This document shows positions 21,684 through 32,229 of a stretch of 64,000 bases of DNA, in pieces (the first letter of the stretch is position 1; the number at the start of each line of letters is the position of its first letter). Made by a program: the position numbers and the translations under genes. The notes beneath the pieces are model-generated. The model was not told the origin of the DNA, made no database searches, and was given only the letters and a program-made list of their open reading frames with translations. The stretch is taken from assembly GCA_013368315.1 (NCBI GenBank), contig JAACJM010000081.1:282160-346159 (forward strand), read 5' to 3'. The stretch comes from Tetrapyrgos nigripes. Its lineage: Eukaryota > Basidiomycota > Agaricomycetes > Agaricales > Campanellaceae.

Positions 21684-21734
21684 ACCCCACGGATATCTAA
21701 TTATGAGGTGTGGGGTGACCCCACAGATATCTGG
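21684..21734. repeat. Right terminal inverted repeat of element A
   Basis: Contains CCACGGATATCTAATTATG and TGGGGTGACCCCACAGATAT. It is the inverted, slightly diverged partner of 8486-8542. Confidence 0.65.
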
Positions 21735-22976
21735 ATGAGAGTACACCAAGGGGTGTGATATCTTTCTTGATGCTCACGCTCCTCACCTGATCTTGGATCA
21801 CCGCCGCTTTTCCCTTCTGTTCGTTTTGCTATCCACCTATATCACTAGCCCTTTCCCTTAAGCTTCTTTGTATCATTTGTTCCTATCACTCTCTTCTAGC
21901 ATCACTTGTCCTCATTATTGGATCATAGCTCCATTGTCGTTGTCCCTATGCTTACTGCTGTATATTGATTACTATTCGTTGTAATGAATTTATGGATTGT
22001 TTTGACTGTATATGTGTTGAATGGTCCATACAATGTTCAAGGCCTGATGTCTCTTTTAAGGTGACAAATCCCGATGGAGAACTGAAATGGTCATGATCCT
22101 ATCACCCCTTCACTAACCGCAAAACACTCTTATAGCTTCAAGACTTACAAGATCATTTGGATATTTGAAAAGGTGAAAAATCCTTGCTGACTTTTGAGTG
22201 GCTCTAAATCCTTGTTGACCTCTAGATGACCGTAAATCCTTGCCGACCTTTGACTGGCTTCAAATCCTTTGCAACCTTTGAATGGCTCTGAATCCTTGCC
22301 AACCTTTAACTGGCTTCAAATCCTTTGCAACCTTTGAATGGCTCTAAATCCTTTTGCAGGCTCAACCACCCAAACATCCTTGTCGATCTTTGGAGGGCAC
22401 TCAATCATTTGCAGGCTTGACAAAGTGAACAACTGTTGATCAACTGTAGACGGCTCTACACTCTTCATAGCTATGACACAGTAAGCAATTTGTTAGGACC
22501 ATGGAAGTAGTCATGAATTATTTTGGAGCTCCATCAGGTGTGTAGTCGTTGATAGTCTTTACATTGCTTTCAATCATTCCAGAGCTTCTCAAGACAAGTA
22601 CTCAATTAATGTATCTAAAGCCCATCTATCATTTTGGTCCTCGCAATCTTAGAGTGTCACATAAAGGCCTAGTCATGTGGCATCCTCATTTACAGGCATT
22701 GGGCACTAATAAAGGTATCTAGATGTATCTGGGCTTTTGGTGATGAAAGCACCGAGAGGAATTCGTCTTCAAAGCAGCATTTGGATTGAGAGATACCTGC
22801 GACGCCGTTGATATGGTGAAGGAACTTGTTGGCTGAGTGCTTGGGGCTTTTTTCCTCTTTTTTTTTTAGCGTCGTTGTTTTCTGTTTGCTATCATGTTTC
22901 TTGCTTTCGTATCTGCATTGTATGTACATTCTTGGGTGTAGAAAATCAGTCTGTGACAAACCAATTCACAACTGTC
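21735..22976. other. Gene-free region with a degenerate minisatellite
   Basis: At 22165-22360 a unit of about 32 bp is repeated roughly six times with variation (AAATCCTTG.CGACCTTTGA.TGGCT). Weaker relatives continue to about 22450 (GGCTCTACACTC). No exon is seen on either strand. Confidence 0.7.
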
Positions 22977-24241
22977 ATGGCGGTCGTCTCAAACTACTCC
23001 CTCGCACTCGACATCAAGCCCAAAATCGCATGGACAGAGAACCAGGAAAAGTCTCTCACTAGAGACTACCCATTTGTGCTTGATCGCAACGAAGACCCTC
23101 AGCAACACTACTCGATCCCCTTGTCCTTACTACGCGGTCAATAACTGACAAATACCGTGGACTTCCGAGCCTCCTGGATAAGATATGCAATGAAGAAGAA
23201 GCAGAAGAGTTGGGAATTGAAGAGAGTATCTACTTTACCGGAACTCTGTTCACTTCTCCGGTCGAAAGTCTCCAAATTTACCTTTCTCAGACAAAGAGAA
23301 GGAGGCAGCCAAAGACGACACCTCCGCGGATATTGACACACGACACCATAAACGGGCATGAACTAGTGTCTCCGTTGCCAAGATCTCGATCAAACGCGAC
23401 TCCTCCAAACTTTCCAAGCACCTCACTGTCTCATCATCCTCTTCGTCAACTAGACACCCATCTCCTGCCTTGTCCGCCACTTCAAGTACCTCTCACACTC
23501 GCGAAAGACATCCGTCTCATCCTCTAGAACGTTCCCGTTCTCGCTCGCTTTCTGTCACTCTTGCAGAAGAGGAGCATCAAAAGGCAGTGGAAGCCAAAGA
23601 ACGACAACACCAGCACGCAGATAGCGTCGGAATCGGAGGAGTGAAGAAACGCGTTCTGAGCCAAGAAGTCAGCATGACGAGGGTGTTTAAACCCAAGGCG
23701 AGGTCTCAGACCACAATGGTCGCGGTCGAGAAGACCGTCAAGCCAGTAGTGAAAACAGAGCCTAAGGATTTGGTGGTGACTTTGGTAGAGGCCACACTGG
23801 AGAAGCCGTGGATAGTCCCTGGAAGGACTTTAAAATTGTCGCGGTCACAGTTACAACAAGCTGTACCACCGCTACCACTATTACTACCACATTCATCATC
23901 ATCACTTCAAGTTTGCCGACTGCTCCAAAATTAGCTCTTCCCGAAGAAGATATCTTTTTTCAGCCGGGATCCCAGCAGATGGGTCAGAGTCGTACCCGTA
24001 GCAAGAATCCAGGTCCAGGTGGCCTAAATCTCTCCGAGCTCAGCGAGCCTGAGGGTGACGTTGATGAGGTTGGAAGTTCAGATGCTGAAGTCGAGGCAGA
24101 GGAGGTATGGTATCCTCCTGCTTCAAGTTCCCCCGACGTCCTTCTGTTGAGTGACAAGTTAAAAGTCCTCACAAGCAAGATATTTCACCGTCTGGATCTG
24201 ATTCTGGTGATGAAGGCGATGACAATGACTGGCAGGCCATG
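22977..24241 (+). pseudogene. Frameshifted remnant of a host gene, possibly a Sld3/Treslin-like replication factor
   Basis: An ATG at 22977 opens MAVVSNYSLALDIKPKIAWT with RDYPFVLDRNEDPQQHY. Coding-like text then moves between frames: a stop after LSLLRGQ, then DKYRGLPSLLDKICNEEEAE, a shift into PNLPFSDKEKEAAKDD, a stop, then SVSVAKISIKRDSSKLSKH, a long Ser-rich frame with KKRVLSQEVSMTRVFKPKAR and VVTLVEAT, and a further shift into LALPEEDIFFQPGSQ. The order and style suggest one decayed gene with at least three frame breaks. The VSMTRVFK / VEAT repeats recall basidiomycete DNA replication regulators of the Sld3 type, but this is weak recognition. No element boundary or poly(A) tract was noticed. 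Confidence 0.4.
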
Positions 24242-24796
24242 AATACATGCGTGGGTGTACACCCACGAAAACTATGTGTTTCTTTCACGCAGATGCGTCT
24301 TGCAGTGGACGCGTTGGAAACGCGACTGCGTCAAGCCACTGACGCGCCTACGTCCTATTCTGACTCCGGAAATACGATATATCTGCAGACCTATCTGAAC
24401 TCTGGATAGATGGTCCATTTGGACTCCTATCTGCACCTGTATATGTGCTCCAGATATACGGGATTTCTGGACATGTATCCGGAGCTTTAAAAGGTTATCT
24501 TTCTTTTGTTCGAATAGCTATACAAATTAGGCGTCTTTTTGTACATCTTTACATAGATTACATGTGCCATCTTTTTGTTTACCTATCAAATGTAATTAGG
24601 GGTTTCCGGATGTACGTTCTTTCTGTATGAATATTTAGAGTCAAAATATAACATTTATTTGTATATATATCTGAACACCAAATACATCCTACTTTCGTAC
24701 ACCTATCTGCTCATCTATCCGTCGAGCCGATAGAAACGTACTTCCGGCGTGTCTATACCCAAGCTTTTGTGTGCCTCGAAACATAAATCTAAGTAC
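24242..24796. other. AT-rich spacer, no gene
   Basis: It contains variants of TATATCTG / GGATAGATG phrases at 24373-24720. No exon or clear repeat structure beyond that is seen. Confidence 0.4.
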
Positions 24797-25432
24797 CTAT
24801 TCATGGCCATAAGGTGGATCAAGTAGCTAGGAAGACGCATTACTGGATGACGAATTATGATTACCCAATTTGGAAAGGCGGGTATCTCACGCTTCTTCTC
24901 GTGTCATAAGCCACTTTCTTGCCACTTTCAACCAGCTCTGGCAACAAACAGGTAAATGAATCTAATCACTTTCGGGGAGTAAACTCAGCAAACCATTGGT
25001 AGTAACGATGAGGACCAGTAGAAATTTTTTTTTACCTATGTCATAGGAGAAAAGCAAAACTTACAACGTACTAGTCAATTCACCCTACTCATTTATCACT
25101 ATGCCTGGTTTTCCTGAATCCGATGCATACAAGGCAATATATTTCTCTATTTCACATGAGCTACACGTCTTCCTAGCTACTTAATCCACTTATTGCCACG
25201 AATACCTTGTATCTGGAATATGATCAGACGCATATTCTCATCCTTATACCTTCGTTTTTGATCAGACACTCGTGGTTTTTGGTAATTACCTACCCTATAG
25301 CCTCAATGAAAAATAGATACTTACTACAGAGCTTAGCAGTACACCTGTTTGTTGCCAGAGCTGGCTGAAAGTGGCCTGTGATGGAGAAGAAGCGTGGAAT
25401 ATCCCCCTTCCAACTTGGGTAATCATTAGTCA
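24797..25432. repeat. Inverted repeat pair, possible foldback or MITE-like element
   Basis: 24853-24955 (GATTACCCAA..TTGGAA, CACGCTTCTTCTC, GCCACTTTC, CCAGCTCTGGCAACAAACAG) matches the reverse complement of 25340-25432. A second pair, 24797-24841 and 25167-25212 (AGTAGCTAGGAAGACG and its complement), is also inverted, but the order is P-Q-P'-Q' and not a simple palindrome, so two insertions or a rearrangement are implied. Confidence 0.75.
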
Positions 25433-25985
25433 TCTGCTAGACCTTATTACGCATTTATCCAAGTTTTCAAACCCCACACAATCTATTGCACATCCTGGTA
25501 CAGTGGTGCCTATGCTGAGCGATATACAAAAGCTTAGCGCAGACGAGAACAGGGGATGTCCGAAGTGGTGTACGAGTCGACGCATGGCCGAAGCCATCAG
25601 ATATTCGTTACCCGAAGATTGCCCGAAGAAGGCCGGATTCACAAAGTCGAAAATTGAAAAAGCAAGCTTGCCCTTCCCGAGCGCAGTAAAATAAGACAAT
25701 CAATGGTACAGTTTCCGAGTATATGTGCACTGTGCAGAATTAAGGCAAAATTTACACTGAAGGGGGAGTACGAGAGGGTGTATAGTAGCCATTGTAAGGA
25801 GCTGATGGATTAGGGTGTTTGCGAGAAGGCGCACCTGGGTCACCTCGCTCGCTAAATCCTCTCTCACTATTGGACCTGGATTCGCGTTCTCTGGGACCAT
25901 CTAGAGCCTGGATCGCCTCCGCGGACGTTGCCGAGTCCAGACTCCCCACAACACGTGACTTTACTGCACCCTGATCCTGACCACG
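25433..25985. other. Upstream region of snf1
   Basis: The 5' flank and probable promoter/5' UTR of the kinase gene. No other gene is convincing; open frames here are antisense or too short. Confidence 0.4.
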
Positions 25986-28900
25986 ATGGCGGCGCAAGTG
26001 TTTCCAGCGTCCAAGCTGGGCGAGTACACTGTCATTGGCGATATCGCCGAGGGCACCTTTGGAATCGTCAGAAGTGAGTAGTCTTTTCCCGTCCCCACTC
26101 CCCACTGACCCCCCACTCTCCCCCCAACTTCCTCCACTTCCCCACTCTTATCCCCTTCCCCCCCGCAGTGGCAGTCCATACAATAACAGGCCACAAAGTC
26201 GCTATGAAATACATCTCAAAAAACGTCATCACCCGGGACAAAACCAAAACCCGAGTCCGCCGTGAATTCGAGTACATGCGAGCTCTCCGTCATCCCCACA
26301 TCATCAAACTCTACGAAGTCATCTTTACCCCTACCGATATCATCTTTGTCCTCGAGTACGCTGGGGGCGAGCTCTTCAACTATATCGTCGCTCATGGACG
26401 GATGCCTGAACCCCAAGCTCGGAGGTTTTTCCAACAAATTATTTCAGGAATTGAGTATTCCCATCGGTTGAAAATCGTTCATAGGGATCTCAAACCTGAA
26501 AATGTGCTGTTAGATGATGACCTTAATGTCAAGATTGCTGATTTTGGGCTGTCGAGTGAGATTTCGGATGGGGATTTTTTGACGACGAGTTGTGGGTCTC
26601 CGAACTATGCTGCGCCAGAAGTGATTAGAGGAGGGGTCTATGCTGGGCCAGAGATTGATGTTTGGAGTTCGGGGGTCATACTCTATGTTATGCTTTGTGG
26701 CAGACTGCCATTTGAAGACGATGAGGTCCAGGTGTTGTTCACCAAGATCAGTCGTGAGTGTTCTTTCTTCTCTTCATGCTCACTACTAAGTATTTTATTA
26801 GAGGGCCAGTACCACATCCCATCATACCTTTCCCCTCACGCCCGTTCCCTCATCACCGCCATGCTAGCAGTCGACCCCGTCAAACGCATCACCATCCCCG
26901 AAATCATTGCTCATCCCTTCTTCCAAACCGATTTACCTCGTTACCTCCGACCTCTCCCTCCCAAACCAGGTCCCGTCCTAGGAACCCTTTCCGCACTCGT
27001 CTCACCGCCCGTTCATCCAATGCCCGTGAACGTAGAGGTCATCGAGGGGCTGGGTAGAGTCGAAGACGATGTAGTAGCTGATTTAGCTGGAAGGTTGCAA
27101 GGTGTGACAAAGGAGGATGTATATGATTGTTTGAGAAGGGATGATGGGATACAGGGGAATGCGGTCAAGGTGGCGTATATGTTGTTGAGGGATAAGAGGA
27201 GGTTGGGGAATGATTGTGGGTGTTGCGTTATTTTTTGCCTTCTTGCTCTCTTCTGACGATTTTATTTTATTTTTTCGTCTTTCTTTCCAGTATCCGTCTT
27301 TGCAGAACAAGAACGAGACGCCGAACTAGCTGCTCTTGATCCTCGAAATCCGCTTTCACCCAATGCACTCTCGCCTAGTGGGGCAGGGGATTTACAACGA
27401 AATCCTTTCGAGGCCGAGTTTATTGTTGATGCTGAGGCAGAGGCTAGTGCCAGAGCCAGTGCCCAGGGTGAGCGTGATGCGGATGGGGAGGTTGACGGTG
27501 AAGGAGAGGTTGATGATGAAGTAGGAGAGGGAAGTGAAGGTGAAGAAGAGGTTGATGATGGTGGAGACGCAGATGGAGTAGAACAAGCTGGAGAAGGTCA
27601 AAGTGAGGATACCTCAGACGCAAACGAGCATGAGAACGGCAACAACAACAGCAACAACACCTTTGCAGTCCTCAACTCGTCTTTACAGGAACGTGAGCGG
27701 GAGAGGGAGAAAGAGAGGGAGAGGGAGAAGGAGAAGGAACGAAACGAGAGAGGAAAGACCTCTCGTGGATCTGGATCTGCTTCGTCTTCGTCGAAGAGAA
27801 ATCGAGATCGAGACCACGCTTCCTCGCCGCAATCGTACGCAGACCGAACAACTGAACGGACGACATCCCACTACCCCCACAACCACGCCTCCGCCCACTC
27901 CCACTCCCACAAATCAAATCAACACCAACACAAGACGAAATGGCATTTCGGTATTAGGTCGAGGAGTCCACCTATGGAGATTATGTTGGAGATTTACAAG
28001 ACGTTGAAGGTGTTGGGGATGGAGTGGAAGGAGAAGAAGGGGTTGGGTGGGTGAGTAGTTTTCTTTTTGTTCTTCGTTTTTGGGGTTTTTTTTTTTCCGT
28101 TGGTTTTGCGGTTTGGAGGCCAGGGAGCGTTGTCCCGGGGGATGGATGGACGACATCTGCCTCCCCCAGGGTCTCGTTTTCTTGCTTTTGCCTCGGTTAT
28201 CTTTGTCTCGTTCTGTCTTATCCTTTCTTTCCTTCTCTTCTTTATTCTTTTATTACCTCATTCTTCGTCATTTTCATTTTTTTCAACTCTCTCCGTTCAA
28301 GAATACAGCACTAACTGTACTTTTACTACACTATACAGACTCGGAGGCGTCCGTACTCGTGTCGTCTGGGACGAAACTCTACCTGCAGAGGGTGAAGCCG
28401 AGTGGGAAACTGATGGCACTAGTTCTTACTCGCAGTCTCACTCTCATTCTACATCAACTGCAACGTCTTTATCACCCACTTCTGCGTCGTTGTCACCCAC
28501 CACTCTCTCACCTTCTCCTTCGACTACCGCTGTGGACGTGGACGCGGACGCTGATGGGGTCAATGGTGCTGGTGGTGTTAACGGGACGAATGGTGTCAAT
28601 GGTGCTGGTGTTGTTAATGGCAACGGCACCAACGGTACTGGTACCGACTCAATCACTGGCGATACCCTAGGCTCCCACATACCCTCCGATATGAGTACGA
28701 CGCCGACTTTGACTAGTATGGCTCAGTTCTCTACCTCTGCCTCTACCGCCACTACCATGAGAACGGGGACGGGGGCACCTCAACCAAAGAGTCCTACTTC
28801 TCGAAGAGGCGCATACAAAATCGAACGAGTCAAAGGCTTGGACGGGCAAGAAGTCGATTTGAGAACGGCTTGTCAGGTTTATTTTGTAGAAACTAGGGCG

Positions 28901-29611
28901 AGGGTGCAGGATGTTGTGGTGAGTTGGGGCTTTTATTTCGTCTTGCCTTCTTTTGTCTTCTTTTTTTTCTTATCTCGTCTTCTTTTCCTCCCATTCTTCT
29001 TCTCGCCTTTGATTACGCTGCGTCATGATGATGACTGACTGACTGACCACCTCTCACAGATCCTAATGAACCTCCAACTCTACATGATAGACTCTATCAA
29101 CTACCTCGTCGACTTTCACCACAAGAAATCTTATCTTGCTAGTCGAAGACCCGGTGCTGGGAAATACGAGCCTGCGGAGAAAGATGAGATTAGGAGTTTT
29201 AAGGATTTTAGGAATTTTAGAGATGGGAGGGATTGGAGGGATGGGATGAAGCAGATGCAGGGGTTGGGATTGGGTCAAGGGCAAGGGCAGGGAAGAGGAA
29301 GGTTAGCGGGCAAGGGGAGTCAGGGGAGTCTTAATTCGGAAGATAAAGAGAAGGAGAACAAACTCAACCCAACGTTAATAGGACCCTCTGGGGAGAGGCT
29401 CACCGGTGAAGGAGACTTCAATGACCAACAACATCCTTCCTCGCCCAGACTCAACCCAACCACCACCAACTCGGGCTCGGGGGCTAGTCTCGCGACGAAG
29501 GGGAAAGAGGGAGCAGGAGCGAGAGATGATAATGCAGAGGTGGTGTCGCCGTATGTGTTTATGGATGTGGCTTGTAGGTTGATTTTGGAGTTGGCTGGTG
29601 GGGGCGAGTGA
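25986..29611 (+). CDS. snf1: SNF1/AMPK-type serine/threonine kinase catalytic subunit, six exons, about 992 aa
   Basis: Exons: 25986-26073, 26169-26753, 26802-27215, 27291-28050, 28339-28918, 29060-29611. The kinase domain (about residues 12-265) has the glycine loop IAEGTFGIV, VAMKYI lysine, HRDLKPENVL, DFG, activation loop Thr in LTTSCGSPNYAAPE (the site of upstream kinases), and WSSGVILYVMLCGRLPF. A UBA-like autoinhibitory segment follows (EVIEGLGRVEDDVVADLAGR). A long acidic, then Arg/Glu-rich and His/Ser linker precedes the regulatory-subunit-binding domain, which opens KWHFGIRSRSPPMEIMLEIY and ends with YVFMDVACRLILELAG. That domain is split by Ser/Thr- and Gly-rich inserts. SNF1 senses low glucose and derepresses alternative carbon use. 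At roughly 620 aa in yeast, the usual protein is much shorter. This is the only clear host gene in the window. Confidence 0.93.
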
Positions 29612-31068
29612 GTGGTGTCTGATGGTGATGGGATAGAGAGGCGGATAAGTGACGTGTGCAAGGCGAGATGGCTCTACTCTTACCGACGTCAGTCAGTCAG
29701 TCAGTCACGTCTCCCCAATTTATGTCGCGGTTTCTGCGTTTTTTGTGTATCAAGTATGATTTGTTTCCCTTGCCGTTCTTTTTTTCTTTTTGTTTAGCCT
29801 CGAGTGTTTTTCTTAATCTTCTCCAACTCAAAGCAACCACAGATACATGATATTTGTCTTTGTCTTATCTGCTGCCCCACAGCGCTGTCGTCTTCGTCAT
29901 CGTTGTTGTTTTTCAAGTTGTTTGTTGTAGTTGTATTTGTGTTTCCCTGTCTCGGGCTTGCGCCTATTAGTTTGCGGTGCTCGTGCTCGTGCTCGTACCC
30001 ATGCCTTCACGACGTCTGTCTGTCTGCCTTTTTGCTTCTTTCAATGCTTGTTGCTTGTTGTTTGTTTTACTTGCTCTTACAAATCCATGCTCTGCGATCA
30101 CCTGGATACCTATCTTCCCGCTTACCCCGTCTACCGTCTGCCAACCCGAAGCCCACTGACTCTTTTCTTTCTTTCATTCCTGCCTTTTCCTGAAGTCTTT
30201 TTTTTTTTGTCTTACTCGCAATTATGATTGATGTACCACAATAATGTTTTAGACCTACGGAATGGAATATGCACAACAATTGTAAAGATTTTTGACTACT
30301 TTAAGCCCTGAAAACGGTCGTCGTGTGTTTGTTTCCTTGTGTCTGGCTTGCGTCTATTAGTATGCGGTGCTCGTGCTCATGCCCATGTCCGTGCCTTCGT
30401 GAGGTCTGCCTTTTGCTTCTTTCAATGCGTGTTGCTTGTTTTACTTGCGCTTACAAGTTCATGCTCTGTGATCACCTTAATACCTACCTTCCCGTTTCCC
30501 CCGTCTACCTATTCATCTGCCGACCCGAACTTGGAAGCCCACTGCGACAAGTGAGCCCTTTTGTTTTGTCGACGTTGTTTTTTTTTCCATTGTCTGTTTC
30601 TTATAGTTGCTCAAATGTTCTTTCTTTCATTTCTGCCTTTCTCAAGTTCTGTTTGTAGAAATTACATGATGTAATTTATAGTAAAGTCATAGGCCACATA
30701 AAACGGAGTTGATAATTTGTATTGCATGTGCAGTTTTGATTGGTACTGGTAATCACATGAAGATAGTACCTAAGTTTTATAGGCTTTCATACTACATATT
30801 TTAAATATGTGAGATAACTATGCATGGTAAGTACAGGTTAAGTACAGCCTAAGTAACTGTGGCAGTCAGGGACTGTGATAGAAAAAAGATGTATCTTGTA
30901 TCCTTGATAAAGCTAATAAAGTCTTTAAATCGATGATCAAGGCTGTAAGTATCAATCAAATACTATGGTAGAAGATGGATAGATTGTTACGATGACAGAT
31001 AATAATATAGAATTCCAACACTGTTGTCTTACTTGCAATTCTGATGTACCACAATAATGTTTAGACTG
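29612..31068 (+). repeat. snf1 3' flank with a tandem duplication
   Basis: 29935-30190 is repeated, diverged, at 30320-30560. Shared phrases are GCGGTGCTCGTGCTC, TTTTGCTTCTTTCAATGC, TTACAA.TTCATGCTCTG.GATCACCT and GAAGCCCACTG. A second shared block, TGATGTACCACAATAATGTTT, occurs at 30228 and 31041, bracketing about 400 bp of AT-rich sequence that may be an insertion. No gene is seen. Confidence 0.7.
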
Positions 31069-31313
31069 TCATGAATCTCTTCATGCCTTGGCTTCTACAC
31101 CCTGTTTTCCTTTGTTTCTCTTCATGTCTTCGCTTCTACACCCTGTTTCTCTTTGTTTCTCTTTGTTTCTCTCTTCTTTTCTTCACTTCCATTGTTCCTT
31201 TGACTCCCCTGGTTCTAAACCATGTTCCTTGTACCTTGATACATCATTTCTCCTAGATTACTCCATTTCTCTGATATTTCTCCTACATTTCTCCACTCTT
31301 GATCCTATCATTG
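31069..31313 (+). mobile_element. 5' fragment of an LTR (family of the solo LTR at 39660-40300)
   Basis: It starts TGTCATGAATCTCTTCATGCC, the same as the reverse complement of 40300, and continues with TTTCTCTTTGTTTCTC repeats. It stops where the next LTR begins at 31314. Confidence 0.6.
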
Positions 31314-31736
31314 TGTCACAAACTGCTACAGTTCTTTGTCCTCCTTCCTCTTCTTCTACTACATTATTGAACTCATTTTCTGATCATTCGTCCATTGCAT
31401 TTCCTTGATAAACCTTTTAAACCTTATATTACTGACTTTAAACCTTATAGAACCTGTCAAACTCTATAATAACTGTCAATCAATCTTCCATTCTATCAAT
31501 CCTATCTTTCCCCTATGTTTCTCCACTTTCTCCTTATCTTTTTCCTATCACCTATTCATTACTCTTCTATATAAACCATTAGACATTCTAGCCAGTTCTC
31601 TAGTTTGTTCACTTCATCTCCGCTCTGTACTAGTACTACACAGTCTAGAGCATAGTCAGCTTACTCTTGCTCTCTCTCTATCTCTCTATTCTCAATTGAT
31701 CTTGTCTTTGTGTGACTTGGGTGGTTTGTCATTAAG
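31314..31736 (+). mobile_element. Older Ty3/gypsy LTR, left part, split by a later insertion
   Basis: It begins TGTCACAAACTGCTACAG and matches the reverse complement of the LTR at 62040-62473 over its length. The LTR resumes after the young element at 39526-39544 (TGTATCAATGACCTTGACA). The young element therefore inserted into this LTR near its 3' end. Confidence 0.85.
31732..31736. repeat. Target-site duplication TTAAG, left copy
   Basis: TTAAG directly precedes the 5' LTR and is repeated at 39521-39525 directly after the 3' LTR. This is a 5-bp duplication, as made by Ty3/gypsy integrases. Confidence 0.9.
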
Positions 31737-32228
31737 TGTCATGAATCGCCTCCCGCCTCTTCCATTTCCTCTCTATTCCCTCCTACTATCTATTCCCTTC
31801 TATTATCTATTCCCTTCTATTCACCGTTCTATCACCTCCCATAAACCCATAAACACTAATTATTTCTCATCATCGTCTCTTAGATCTATGACTCACTTCT
31901 CTGTTTCCTTTATCTCCATGGACATTCTCACATATATACTTCTTTACTTGACTCACATTCTTATCTCCTCCAAATCCTAGGCTCCATGGATATTCTCATA
32001 TATTCACTTCTTCCCTATATATATTGTAGATCTCGTAGCTAGGTTCCTTAGTCTGTTCACTTCGTCTCCACTCCGCTCTTAGCACAGTGCAGTGTCGAGC
32101 ATAGTCAGTTACTCGATCTCTTCTCGTCTCTATCATTCCTTCTCTATCTCCTCTTATTGTAACTCGCCGAATCTATCTTGTTCATGGTGTGAATTGGGTG
32201 GTTTTGCTAAGTGACAACGTTCTTGACA
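31737..32228 (+). repeat. 5' LTR of the young gypsy element
   Basis: 492 bp, TGTCATGAATCGCC to CAACGTTCTTGACA. It carries the promoter for the element. The extra 20 bp relative to the 3' LTR is a second copy of TATTATCTATTCCCTTCTAT. Confidence 0.93.
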
Positions 32229-32229
32229 C

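Larger units (their letters stand above)
8486..21734 (+). mobile_element. Element A: KDZ DNA transposon with accessory genes, about 13.2 kb
   Basis: The left end (8486-8542) and right end (21684-21734) form an imperfect inverted repeat of about 50 bp. Both ends share AGATAT, a TGGGGT(G/C)ACCCCA palindrome, CATAATTA, ATAT and a second TGGGGT in the same order. Between them lie an intact KDZ transposase (17220-21091) and five other genes. Three of these (9789-12534, 14827-15602, 15735-16952) have counterparts in the same order in element B. No clear target-site duplication could be read, so the exact ends may be off by some bases. KDZ elements (Kyakuja, Dileera, Zisupton) encode a DDE-type transposase and are abundant in mushroom genomes. 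Confidence 0.7.

Noticed and set aside
25371..25694. 107-codon plus-strand open frame
   Set aside because: It begins inside the inverted repeat arm and shows no domain or splice structure.
25752..26277. Minus-strand frames overlapping the start of snf1
   Set aside because: They overlap the kinase exon and its pyrimidine-rich intron and have no recognisable domain.
29963..30658. Cys/Leu-rich plus-strand frames downstream of snf1
   Set aside because: They look hydrophobic only because of T-rich sequence; the duplicated block is non-coding in style.
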